A stretch of 64,000 bases of DNA, from positions 62,001 to 126,000 of the forward strand of contig NZ_FOLD01000005.1 in NCBI RefSeq assembly GCF_900112225.1, read 5' to 3'. Under the pieces are notes generated by a model. It was not told the DNA's origin. It saw only the letters and a list, made by a program, of their open reading frames with translations, and ran no database searches. Position numbers and translations under genes: made by a program. Source of the stretch: Massilia yuzhufengensis. GTDB lineage: Bacteria > Pseudomonadota > Gammaproteobacteria > Burkholderiales > Burkholderiaceae_D. Shown here piece by piece: positions 52,475 to 60,739 of this stretch; the stretch's first letter is position 1, and the number at the start of each line of letters is the position of its first letter.

Positions 52475-52885
52475 ATGAGCCGCCGAACACCCCTGATGCT
52501 GAACATCGCCACCGGCGACACGCGCCCGATCAACCGCCAGATCGTCGACGGCGTGCGCCGCCTGATCGCCAATGGCGAGCTGCCGGTGGGCGCCGCCCTG
52601 CCCAGCGTGCGAGGGCTGGCCCAGCAGCTGTCGATCAACCCCAACACCGTGGCCAAGGCTTATGGCGAACTGGCGCTGGAAGGCTGGGTGGAATCGCGCG
52701 CGGGCCTCGGCCTGTTCGTGCTGCAGCCGCGCCAGCTGCTGTCCGACGCCGAGCGCGAACGCCGCCTCGGCGAAGCGGTCGACCGTTTCACCGGCGACGT
52801 GATCGGGCTGGGCTACAGCGGCGCCGAAGTGCTCGACCGCGTCGCCGGCGAGCTGGCCGCCGCCCTGCCGCGCAAAGTCGCATAA
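52475..52885 (+). CDS. GntR-family regulator, YtrA subgroup
   Basis: A 136-residue repressor with only the winged helix domain (RPINRQIVDGVRRLIANGEL, ALPSVRGLAQQLSINPNTVA, KAYGELALEGWVESRAGLGL) and a short C-terminal dimerisation tail, the size of the YtrA group that controls ABC exporters. It sits first in the operon, 10 bp before the ATPase gene, and has a palindrome over its own promoter. The effector is unknown; YtrA regulators commonly respond to envelope or antibiotic stress. Confidence 0.92.
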   Translation: MSRRTPLMLNIATGDTRPINRQIVDGVRRLIANGELPVGAALPSVRGLAQQLSINPNTVAKAYGELALEGWVESRAGLGLFVLQPRQLLSDAERERRLGEAVDRFTGDVIGLGYSGAEVLDRVAGELAAALPRKVA

Positions 52886-52895
52886 GGACCACACC

Positions 52896-53825
52896 ATGAA
52901 CGACCACGTCATCCGTACCGACGGCCTGTGCCTGTCCTACCAGGGCAAGCAGGCCCTCGACAATCTCACCCTGCACCTGCCGCGCGGCGGCGTGCATGCC
53001 ATCGTCGGCGCCAACGGCGCCGGCAAATCGACCCTGTTCCGCGTGCTGCTGGGCTTTGCCTCGAGCGACGCCGGCAGCGCTGAAGTACTGGGCTGCGACA
53101 GCCGGCATCTCACTCCGGCGCTGCGCGCGCGCATCGGCTTCGTCAACGAGGAACACACCCTGCCCGGCTGGATGCGCGTGGACGAACTGGCGCGGATGCA
53201 GGCGCGCCTGTATCCGCGCTGGAGCGATGATCGCTACCGCCAGGTGCTGGCCAACTTCAACGTCGGCGACCGCCAGAAGATCGCCCAGCTCTCGCGCGGC
53301 GAACGGGCCGGCGTGAGCCTGGCCCTGGCCCTGGCGCAGGGACCGGAACTGCTGATCCTCGACGAACCCACGCTGGGCCTGGACGTCGTGGCCAAGCGCG
53401 CCTTCCTCGACGCCCTGCTGCAGACCAGCCTGGACGACGGCGCCACCGTGGTCTACTGCTCGCACCAGATGGAGGAAATCGAGCGGGTCGCCGACAACCT
53501 GGTGATCCTGGAACGCGGCGTGCTGCGCCACATGTCGGCGCCGGACGCATTCTGCGAACGGGTCTCGCTGTGGATCGCCGACTTCCCGTTCCGCCAGCCG
53601 GAAGCCGCGCGCCTGCCGGGCGTACTGGAGACCCGCGTCATCGACGGCCTGACCCACCTCGTGGTGTTCGATGGCGGCGTCGATTTCGGCCACCGCCTGC
53701 GCCTGATGGGCGCGCGCACCGCGCAGCAGATGCCGGTGAGCCTGGACCGCGCCGTCAACGGCTTCCTCGCGCGCGGCCACGCCGGCGTGTCCCCCGCAGC
53801 ATTCCCGACCACCGCAGCCGCCTGA
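52896..53825 (+). CDS. ABC transporter ATP-binding protein (YtrB-like)
   Basis: A 309-residue ATPase. Walker A GANGAGKSTLFRVLLGF (about 34-50), a Q-loop near EEHTLPGW, signature LSRGERAGVSLALALAQG, Walker B LLILDEPTLGLD and H-loop VVYCSHQMEE are all intact. The C-terminal 90 residues form an accessory domain seen in exporters of this group. It pairs with the membrane protein encoded 11 bp downstream and acts on an unknown substrate. Confidence 0.93.
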   Translation: MNDHVIRTDGLCLSYQGKQALDNLTLHLPRGGVHAIVGANGAGKSTLFRVLLGFASSDAGSAEVLGCDSRHLTPALRARIGFVNEEHTLPGWMRVDELARMQARLYPRWSDDRYRQVLANFNVGDRQKIAQLSRGERAGVSLALALAQGPELLILDEPTLGLDVVAKRAFLDALLQTSLDDGATVVYCSHQMEEIERVADNLVILERGVLRHMSAPDAFCERVSLWIADFPFRQPEAARLPGVLETRVIDGLTHLVVFDGGVDFGHRLRLMGARTAQQMPVSLDRAVNGFLARGHAGVSPAAFPTTAAA

Positions 53826-53836
53826 AAGTGCCTGGT

Positions 53837-55684
53837 ATGAAAGAACTCTTCCTCTCCGAGTGCCGGCGTTTTCGCACCGTGGCCCTGGTTGCCGCCACCA
53901 TCCACCTGGTGCTGCAGCTGATGGCCTCGCGCATGACCGAACCGCTGCAGATGGGCTGGCGCGAACAGACCGTCATCCTGATTGCCTGCGCCGTGGCCGG
54001 CCTGGCGTTCGCGGTGGCGCAATTCAGCACCCACCGCCAGGCCAGCCGCTGGCTATGGCTGATGCACCGGCCGCTGCCGCGCAGCCGCATCTTCGGCGCG
54101 CTCGCCCTGGCCTCGCTGGCGCTGCTGGTCGCGGCGATCGGCCTGCCCGCCCTGCTGGCGGTGCTGGGCAGCGACCGGCTGACCGGGCGCACGGTGGACA
54201 GCCACCACTACCTGATTCCCCTGCACCTGCTGCTCACCTCCTTCAGCGCATGGCTGGGCGGCGCCTACCTGATGCTGTCCGGCCGCAGGAGCGCCTTCGT
54301 GGTGCTGTTCGTTCCCGCCCTGCTGTGCTGGCACCTGGCCGCCGCCGATGCCCTGCTGGCGCCGGCGCTGCTGGCCGTCGCCTTGATGGCGGCGCTGGCC
54401 TACACCGCGTTTGCGCCGGACCGCACCGCGCCGCCCTCCACGACCAGCGGCTGGCTGGCGGCAGGCGTCCCGCTGGTGCTGGGCTGCCATTTCGTGCTGC
54501 TGTGGGGCGCGTCGATCGCCTTCCAGTCGGGCCAGATGCTGCTGGGCGTGAATCCCTTCAACAGTCCGCTGCCCCCCAGCGGCGGCGCCATCGAAATGAC
54601 CCGGGCCGACGGCCGCGCCAACCTGCAACGGGTGCTCGCCGCCTCCAGCGATGCGCGCGCCGCGCACTGGCGCCGCCAGGTGGCGCTGCTCGATACCGGC
54701 AGCGTGCGCGCGCGCTGGCTGGAGCTGCCGGTGCGCGGCCAGGTCGGCAATTTCCAGAAGCTGCAATGGTTCGACAACACGCGCAACATCATCTGGACCT
54801 TCAGCCACGACCGCATGCTGTTCGAAGGCCGCGACGCCCATACCGACGCCCCGCGCGGCTGGATCGGCATGGGCGGGCTGGGCGACCTGCGGCCCTTCTC
54901 CGCCGTCCCCGCCATGGACGGGAAGTACCTGCAGACGGCCCAGCAGCTCCTGCAGATCGATCCCGAAACCCACCGCATCCACCTGCTGGCATCGGTGGCG
55001 GCGCCCGAGACCCTGGCCGGCCCGGTGCAGGAAGTGGGCCGCCAGCCCTTCGTGCTGACCAACCGGCGCCTGGTCTCCTACCGTGCGGGCGTGGCGCCCG
55101 CCGGGCAGCCGGCGCCGCTGGAACAGGTCTACAGCGTGCCCCTGCCCGGCCCCTTCGGCGACCTGGACCGGGTGGACGTGGCGCGCCTGCTCGACGGCAC
55201 CCTGCTGTCCTTCAATTTCGGCCGCCGCATGATCGATGGCGAAGTCGGCTCGCGCCAGCACCTGGTCTTCGTCGATGGCGCCGGTCGTGCGCAGACAGTG
55301 GCCGTGCGCGAGGTCGGCCACGACTTCCCGCTGCTGTTCGAGCACAAGGACTGGTGGCTCTCGCCCGTGATTCACGCCGCGCTCGCGTTGCCGGAACGCC
55401 TGCTCGACAAAGGCCTGACCCCGGATGCTCCTGGCACCGTGGCGCAGCAACGGCCGGCCGCCGTGGTCGCGGCGGCGCTGGTCGCAGCGATCCTCTCCGC
55501 AGCGCTGGCGGCGTGGCGCCTGCGCCGGCATCCGCGCCGCCAGGTGCTGGCCTGGTCGGCGGCGGCCCTGGTGTTTGGTGCGCCTTGCGTCGCCGCACTG
55601 TGGGTGCTGGCGCCGCGCCTGCCGCGCGCGGCCAGCGCCGCCGCCCGCGCGCCGGCGCCCTTACCCGTCCCGGCCACCGCCTAA
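53837..55684 (+). CDS. ABC exporter permease with large extracytoplasmic domain
   Basis: A 615-residue membrane protein. Six hydrophobic helices lie in the first 225 residues (for example TVALVAATIHLVLQLMAS and IFGALALASLALLVAAIG), then a roughly 290-residue hydrophilic domain (about 235-525, repeat-like text such as WFDNTRNIIWTFSHDRMLFE suggests a beta propeller), then two C-terminal helices (VVAAALVAAILSAALAAW and AWSAAALVFGAPCVAALWVL). No family name is recognised beyond ABC-2-like permease; the inserted domain is unusual. The ATG at 53837 follows the ATPase stop by 11 bp. Confidence 0.8.
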   Translation: MKELFLSECRRFRTVALVAATIHLVLQLMASRMTEPLQMGWREQTVILIACAVAGLAFAVAQFSTHRQASRWLWLMHRPLPRSRIFGALALASLALLVAAIGLPALLAVLGSDRLTGRTVDSHHYLIPLHLLLTSFSAWLGGAYLMLSGRRSAFVVLFVPALLCWHLAAADALLAPALLAVALMAALAYTAFAPDRTAPPSTTSGWLAAGVPLVLGCHFVLLWGASIAFQSGQMLLGVNPFNSPLPPSGGAIEMTRADGRANLQRVLAASSDARAAHWRRQVALLDTGSVRARWLELPVRGQVGNFQKLQWFDNTRNIIWTFSHDRMLFEGRDAHTDAPRGWIGMGGLGDLRPFSAVPAMDGKYLQTAQQLLQIDPETHRIHLLASVAAPETLAGPVQEVGRQPFVLTNRRLVSYRAGVAPAGQPAPLEQVYSVPLPGPFGDLDRVDVARLLDGTLLSFNFGRRMIDGEVGSRQHLVFVDGAGRAQTVAVREVGHDFPLLFEHKDWWLSPVIHAALALPERLLDKGLTPDAPGTVAQQRPAAVVAAALVAAILSAALAAWRLRRHPRRQVLAWSAAALVFGAPCVAALWVLAPRLPRAASAAARAPAPLPVPATA

Positions 55685-55694
55685 GGAAGCCACC

Positions 55695-57728
55695 ATGCCA
55701 CACCTCTCATGCGCCGCGCTGGCGCGGGCCGGCGCACGCCTGTGCGCGGCCTTCCTGCTGGTCACCACCTGCGCCCACGCCGAGCCGCTGGCGGCCGCGC
55801 TGGCGCGCAACGCCGCCCTGCCGCGCGCGCCGCTGCTGGCGCCGGACGCCTTCGACCAGCCCGAGCGCCTGCGCGACGTGCGCCTGTCGCCCGACGGCTC
55901 GCACCTGGCCTGGATCGAGGACGAGGGCAACAAGGCCGAGCTCCACGTCATGCCGCTTGGCGGCGGCGCACCCCGCCCGCTCATCGCCGTCGACCCGAAG
56001 GACCGCGTGCACTGGTCGCGCGACGGCGCGGTGCTGTTCGTGGCGCAGGAAGGCAGCCTGTCCGCCGTCGGCATGCGCGACGGCGCCGGCGGCCGGGTGG
56101 CCATGTTCGCCAAGGACGGGAGCCAGCGCTTTGCCGGCATCGACCGCGGCATGCCGCGCCACGCCATCGTGCAGGAAACCGATGTGGCGCGGCGCACCAC
56201 GCGCCTGGTGCGCATCGGCGCCGACGGCGCCCGCACGATCCTGTTCGACGGGCCCGGTGTCGTCGCGGCATTCCTGGCCGGGCCCGATGGCGCGCCGGCC
56301 GTGCTGCGCAGCGTGGACGCCGGCTTCAACCAGCTGGTCTTGCGGCGCGAAGGTGCGAGCTGGGTCGAAGCGGCCCGCTGCAAGCCGCTGCGCACCTGCG
56401 CCCTGGTCGCGCTGTCGCAGGATGGCAAGCGGCTGCTGCTGCGCACCCGGCATGCGGACGACCGCGAGGCGCTGATCGAGGTGACGCTGGCCGGCGGCGC
56501 GCGGCGGCTGCTCCACACCGATCCGGATGCGCTGTCCGACCTGGTCGGCGTGACCCTGTCGCCGCACAGCGGGCAGCCGATGCTGGCCACCTACCAGCTT
56601 CCCCGCTTGCGGCTGTACGGGCTGGACGATGAAGGCCGGCGCATCGCGGCGAGCATCGCGCGCCAATTTCCGCAGGGCGGCGCCCTGGTGGAATCCTGCG
56701 CGCCGACGGCCTGCCTGGTGGTCGAACGCGGCGCGCGCCTGTCGCATGCGCGCTTCTGGATCCTCGGCCTGCAGCGCCAGGCCTTCCGTCCCGTGCTGGA
56801 CGAGGTGCGCGCACGCGCCGCGCCCTTGCCGCCGGCGCAGCTGGCCGAACATCTCGCCATCAGCTACCCTGCCTCGGATGGCGCCACGGTACACGGCTAC
56901 CTCACGCTGCCGGCCGGCCTGCCGGCGCGCGCCCTGCCGCTGCTCACCGTCGTCCATGGCGGCCCGTGGAGCCATGTGGATGGCGGCTACAGTGCGTTGG
57001 CGCAGCTGCTCGCCAACCGCGGCTACGCTGTGTTCCAGCCGAACTTCCGCGGTTCGACCGGCTACGGCGAACGCTACACCAAAGCCCCGGGCGCCGGCTA
57101 CGGCAACGGCCGCGCGCAGGCCGACATCATCGACGGCGTGCGCTGGCTGCTGGCGCAAGGCGTCGGCGACCCGCAGCGCCTGGGCATCGCCGGCGCCTCG
57201 TTCGGCGGCTACGCCACCCTGCTGGCGCTGACCCACAACCCCGGCATGTTCCGCTTCGGGATGGCGATGCAGCCCACGCCCGACTTCGCCCGCACCCTGC
57301 GCGTGTCCGCCGCCGAACCCGCGCGCCCCGGCGAGCCACCCTTGCGCCAGGTGCTGCGCGAAGCCGGCATCGACCCGGACAACGCGGCCCAGATGGCGCC
57401 GATCGCCGCCGACGCACCGCGCCGCCAGGCCGCCAGGCTCACCGCTCCCCTGATGGTGCTGGCCGGCGGCCGGGACGAGAAGATCGAGATCGAGGCGGTG
57501 GTCGACTACGTCGCCCACCTGCAGGGGCTGGGCAAGCAGGTAGGCCTGCTGATCGATCCCGACGCCGGCCACAACCTGCGCGACCCGGTAGCGAAGAAGG
57601 CGCAGGTGCACCTGCTGCTGACGATGCTGCACCGCTACCTCGGCGGCCCGCCCGCGCCAGCGCCGGACGACGCCCTGGCCCGCTACCTCGCCCGCACGAT
57701 GCGAACGCATGGCGCCCTCGGCAAGTGA
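55695..57728 (+). CDS. S9-family prolyl oligopeptidase-like serine peptidase, exported
   Basis: A 677-residue protein with a signal peptide (residues 1 to about 33; ends TTCAHA), a beta-propeller of about 380 residues, then an alpha/beta hydrolase domain. The catalytic Ser is in GIAGASFGGYATLL, Asp in GGRDEKIEIEAVVDY, His in DPDAGHNLRDP; the oxyanion segment VVHGGPWSHVDGGYSALAQ matches S9. It would be periplasmic and act on short peptides. It is the last gene of the GntR-ABC operon, 10 bp after the permease, so peptide cleavage and export are probably coupled. Confidence 0.93.
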   Translation: MPHLSCAALARAGARLCAAFLLVTTCAHAEPLAAALARNAALPRAPLLAPDAFDQPERLRDVRLSPDGSHLAWIEDEGNKAELHVMPLGGGAPRPLIAVDPKDRVHWSRDGAVLFVAQEGSLSAVGMRDGAGGRVAMFAKDGSQRFAGIDRGMPRHAIVQETDVARRTTRLVRIGADGARTILFDGPGVVAAFLAGPDGAPAVLRSVDAGFNQLVLRREGASWVEAARCKPLRTCALVALSQDGKRLLLRTRHADDREALIEVTLAGGARRLLHTDPDALSDLVGVTLSPHSGQPMLATYQLPRLRLYGLDDEGRRIAASIARQFPQGGALVESCAPTACLVVERGARLSHARFWILGLQRQAFRPVLDEVRARAAPLPPAQLAEHLAISYPASDGATVHGYLTLPAGLPARALPLLTVVHGGPWSHVDGGYSALAQLLANRGYAVFQPNFRGSTGYGERYTKAPGAGYGNGRAQADIIDGVRWLLAQGVGDPQRLGIAGASFGGYATLLALTHNPGMFRFGMAMQPTPDFARTLRVSAAEPARPGEPPLRQVLREAGIDPDNAAQMAPIAADAPRRQAARLTAPLMVLAGGRDEKIEIEAVVDYVAHLQGLGKQVGLLIDPDAGHNLRDPVAKKAQVHLLLTMLHRYLGGPPAPAPDDALARYLARTMRTHGALGK

Positions 57729-57784
57729 TGTTGCCGGAAAAACACGCATGGTTTAGACTGCCTTGTCACCCTACGAGGCACCCT

Positions 57785-58249
57785 ATGTACACACGCGCTG
57801 CATTCCGTCCTTCCCTGCCGCTGCTGGCGCTGTTCCTGGCCGCGGCCCTCGCGCTCGGCGGCTGCAAGCGCGCCGAGCGCGAGCCCGCCAAGCCAGCGCC
57901 CGCCGCCGTCAAGGAAACGCCTGTGCGCACGAAAGAGCAGGCCATGACCGCCCTGCTCGCCGTGCCGGAACTGAAGGCGTGGTCCGAACAAATCGAGAAG
58001 CGCTCCAAGGGCAAGGCCCACGGCGCCGTCATCGAAGACGACCCCACCCCGCGCGACGTGAACGGCAAAAAATACTACCAGCTCACCTTCGTCGAAAACC
58101 GCGCCAACGACGTGCGCCGCCGCGAAAGCTTCCTGGTCGCCCAACAAGGCGACGAGATCCTGGTCGACGACACCGAAACCGACACCCTGATGTCCCTGCA
58201 AGAATGGCGCCGCAACATCCACCGCGTCGAACTGAAAAGCGCCGACTAA
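57785..58249 (+). CDS. Putative lipoprotein, 154 residues
   Basis: The protein has a lipoprotein signal with lipobox ALGGC (SLPLLALFLAAALALGGC), so it is anchored to a membrane after Lgt and Lsp processing. A Lys/Pro-rich linker precedes a soluble domain (YYQLTFVENRANDVRRRESF, ILVDDTETDTLMSLQEW) with alternating strands. The family is not recognised. It lies 56 bp after the S9 gene and may or may not belong to that operon. Confidence 0.78.
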   Translation: MYTRAAFRPSLPLLALFLAAALALGGCKRAEREPAKPAPAAVKETPVRTKEQAMTALLAVPELKAWSEQIEKRSKGKAHGAVIEDDPTPRDVNGKKYYQLTFVENRANDVRRRESFLVAQQGDEILVDDTETDTLMSLQEWRRNIHRVELKSAD

Positions 58250-58261
58250 AACCAACTGCGC

Positions 58262-58551
58262 AACTTCGGGGTCAGGTCTGACATTTGGACACGAGCTCTG
58301 CTTTAATCAGGGGCCTTGCGAGCGAAATATCGTAACTTCGGGGTCAGGTCTGACATTTGGACACGAGCTCTGCTTTAATCACGGCCTTGCGAGCAAAAAA
58401 ATTGCCATTGGCAGGGCCGGAACGTTCTGTACGGCCCGGATTTGAATGTACAGTTGAGGCCGTGTCCAAATGTCAGACCTGACCCCGAAGCGTGACCCCG
58501 AAGCGCGAAGCGCGTTGAGGCCGTGTCCAAATGTCAGACCTGACCCCGAAG
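58262..58551. repeat. Family C: four copies of a 29-bp sequence, two in each orientation
   Basis: A 29-bp sequence with core GGTCAGGTCTGACATTTGG occurs directly at 58264-58292 and 58336-58364 (72 bp apart, with about 60 bp of shared flanking sequence) and in reverse complement at 58462-58490 and 58523-58551 (61 bp apart). Perfect inverted copies surround about 97 bp of non-coding DNA, the layout of a mobile element whose gene was lost. Related GACCCCGAAGCGCGAAGCG fragments fill the space at 58481-58510. Any ORF overlapping these repeats is rejected. Confidence 0.8.
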
Positions 58552-58632
58552 CGCGAAGCGTTCAAGCTCCTGCAGTCGATTTACAAGCAGAAGTGATCGC
58601 AAGCCAGGCGGGAGCCCCCGCCCGGTCCTCGC

Positions 58633-58899
58633 TTAATGGCGGCCGCGCCTGCCGCCGCCGTGCGACCTGCCATGTCCCCATCCGTCACGGCGGTAATTCC
58701 CGTGCCGGCTGCCGCCGTAGTAGCCCAGCCCAAGATTGAGCTCGACGGGCGCGCCGTAGTAGGTCGAATAGCCGCCGCCCCCGTAATACGGATCGTTGCC
58801 GGCATAGGGCGGCCCGTACACGGCGCACCCTCCAAGCCCGGCAACGAGCAGCAGGCCCACCGCACCGCGCTTCAATAGACGTATGCCCTGGATGTTCAT
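58633..58899 (-). CDS. Gly/Tyr-rich small lipoprotein
   Basis: An 88-residue protein with lipobox GLGGC (GAVGLLLVAGLGGC) and then a Tyr/Gly-rich stretch (YYGGGGYSTYYGAPVEL) and a Gly/His/Arg-rich tail. The composition resembles small surface-exposed or stress-related lipoproteins with low complexity. No domain is recognised. Ordinary for this group of genomes in my recollection, but unverified. Confidence 0.6.
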   Translation of the reverse strand: MNIQGIRLLKRGAVGLLLVAGLGGCAVYGPPYAGNDPYYGGGGYSTYYGAPVELNLGLGYYGGSRHGNYRRDGWGHGRSHGGGRRGRH

Positions 58900-59067
58900 G
58901 TCGACCTCCGATCGATTAGCGTCAGTTCAGTCTAGGCCAGCGCTGACAAGAGGCAATCGAAGTTACGTTTGCTAACGCGAACCTGTCCCCAAGGCAAGAT
59001 GGTTTTTCGTGCTTGAGGTGCACAAGCCGTAAAATACGCCTTTGATCCCACCGCACAGAACATTCTC

Positions 59068-59316
59068 ATGGAAACCAAAGACCAGCGTTACCTCGTCCAG
59101 CAAAACAAGCGCGTCGACGACGGCAAGAAACCACCCGTCTTCGCCAAAGTCATGCGCAGCAAGGAAGGCAAGTTCGAGGGCGTCTCCTTCATCAAGAACA
59201 AGGAAAAGGCCACCGTCATGACGATCGCCGACGCCGAAGAAGTCATCGCCTGGGCCACGACGAAAAAGGGCAACGCCCACGAATACGACACCCGCATCAT
59301 CTGCGTCGGCCAGTAA
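59068..59316 (+). CDS. Hypothetical protein, 82 residues
   Basis: A small basic-start, mixed protein: QQNKRVDDGKKPPVFAKVMR, EGVSFIKNKEKATVMTIADA, EEVIAWATTKKGNAHEYDTR. No signal, one Cys near the end. The family is not recognised. It is convergent to a lipoprotein gene, with a weak hairpin between them. Confidence 0.65.
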   Translation: METKDQRYLVQQNKRVDDGKKPPVFAKVMRSKEGKFEGVSFIKNKEKATVMTIADAEEVIAWATTKKGNAHEYDTRIICVGQ

Positions 59317-59322
59317 GCAATA

Positions 59323-59345
59323 CGGCTTCGCTGTCACCGAAGCCG
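59323..59345. other. Intergenic hairpin between convergent genes
   Basis: CGGCTTCG, loop CTGTCAC, CGAAGCCG. No T-run follows, so this is at best a weak terminator. Confidence 0.35.
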
Positions 59346-59371
59346 GATGCACCAACTGCCGGACGATCGGC

Positions 59372-59908
59372 CTATCCGCAGGTTTCGACGTAGGCCACGG
59401 CCGGCTGCAGCCCTGCACGCAGCTTGGTGACCTTGCCGCCGCTCTCCTCCAGGATGATCGCGGCGCGGCCGTCGGTGCTCGGGATAGTCAGGTAATGGCC
59501 ATTCGTATCGTATTTATGCGGCGTGAGCTCGGCGCCCGGATGGCTTGCCCGCACCTGCGCCAGCGTGTCGCCCACGGAAACGCCGAGGGCATTCTGCACA
59601 CCCGGTCCGGCATCGGCCCGCGTCACGACACCGCTTTCGACCATGAAGCGCAGCTTGTCGAACGCGGCAAAACGCACCATGCTGCAAGCCGGATCGAAGG
59701 GTTCCGGCAAGGCCGCCTTGCTTCCTAACGCCTTCTCCGCCTGCTCGAGCGTCATGCCGAAGCGGAGGGCGTCGATGCCTTCGGCGCTGAGCACAGTGGG
59801 TGCGGGCGCGGCCACCGGCGCCTTCGTGGCGACAGCGGCCGGGGGCGCCGTCTTTTCCGAACACGCGCTCACGAGCACGAACGTTCCAAGTAATAAAAGG
59901 TGTCGCAT
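59372..59908 (-). CDS. Putative lipoprotein, 178 residues
   Basis: A lipoprotein with lipobox VSAC (LLLGTFVLVSAC) and a Pro/Ala linker, then a soluble domain with repeated text IDALRFGMTLEQAEKALG and VSVGDTLAQVRASHPG, which resembles the start of DUF-type domains that recur in Xanthomonadales and Massilia; I cannot name it with certainty. It has a conserved-looking CSMVRFAAFDKLRFMV block and ends in a Cys (VETCG). Confidence 0.72.
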   Translation of the reverse strand: MRHLLLLGTFVLVSACSEKTAPPAAVATKAPVAAPAPTVLSAEGIDALRFGMTLEQAEKALGSKAALPEPFDPACSMVRFAAFDKLRFMVESGVVTRADAGPGVQNALGVSVGDTLAQVRASHPGAELTPHKYDTNGHYLTIPSTDGRAAIILEESGGKVTKLRAGLQPAVAYVETCG

Positions 59909-60037
59909 CCTGATCCTTTCACGTCAAGTCGTTGCCTCGACTATAGTGCGAATGCCGGAACATCGACGCACGGCGCAGTTCCACTCCACCTGAGCGCCGT
60001 CGTACAATCAGCCTCGTTCTTGTCGACGCCCCACTCC

Positions 60038-60739
60038 ATGTCCCGACCACCCCTGTCCATCCTGCTCGTGGAAGACCACCCGACCATCGCGCGCCAGGTA
60101 GTAGCCTTCCTCGAGGGATTGAAGTGGCAGCTCGACCACGCCGCCACCGGCGCCCTTGCCATCGACCTGGCCACGCGCGAACCCTACGACGTGGTCCTGC
60201 TCGACCTGAACCTGCCCGACATGGACGGCCTGGCCGTGTGCCGCGCGATCAAGGCGCGTGCGCCGCGCAACGTGCCCGTCCTGATGCTGACCGCGCGCGA
60301 CGCCTTCGAGGACAAGGCGCGCGGCTTCAGCGACGGCGCGGACGACTACCTCACCAAGCCCTTTGACCTGCGCGAACTCGCCCTGCGCTGCGAAGCCCTG
60401 GCGCGGCGCAGCCAGCTGCACCTCGAGCAGGAGTTGCGGGTCGGCGCCCTGACCCTGCTGCCGCGCGAGCTGCGCGCCCTGTACGACAACGCGCCGGTGG
60501 CGCTGACCCAGACCGGCTTTCGCATCCTGCTGATGCTGTGCACCGAATATCCGCACGCGGTCTCGCGCTCGGCGCTGCTGCAGCACGTGTGGGGCGCCAA
60601 CCCACCCGACAGCGACGCCCTCAAATCGCACATCTACGCGCTGCGCAAGCAGCTGGACGGCGCCAGCGGCATGAAGATGGTCGCAACCATTCCGCAACTG
60701 GGCTACCGGCTGCAGCTGGAAGCGGTAGCCGATGTTTAA
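60038..60739 (+). CDS. OmpR-family response regulator
   Basis: A 233-residue regulator. Receiver: ILLVEDHPTIARQVVAFLE, phospho-Asp in VVLLDLNLPDMDGLAVC, Thr in VPVLMLTARDAFEDKARGF and Lys in DYLTKPFDLREL. C-terminal winged helix: ALTQTGFRILLMLCTEYPHA and VGAL...LLPRELRALY with IYALRKQLDG and IPQLGYRL. The stop overlaps the kinase gene by 8 bp. Its target may include the secreted esterase gene that follows. Confidence 0.93.
   Translation: MSRPPLSILLVEDHPTIARQVVAFLEGLKWQLDHAATGALAIDLATREPYDVVLLDLNLPDMDGLAVCRAIKARAPRNVPVLMLTARDAFEDKARGFSDGADDYLTKPFDLRELALRCEALARRSQLHLEQELRVGALTLLPRELRALYDNAPVALTQTGFRILLMLCTEYPHAVSRSALLQHVWGANPPDSDALKSHIYALRKQLDGASGMKMVATIPQLGYRLQLEAVADV

Noticed and set aside
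58470..58739. Plus-strand frame across the family C repeats
   Set aside because: Its sequence is the repeat itself read as protein (SDLTPKRDPEAR-type), with no independent support.
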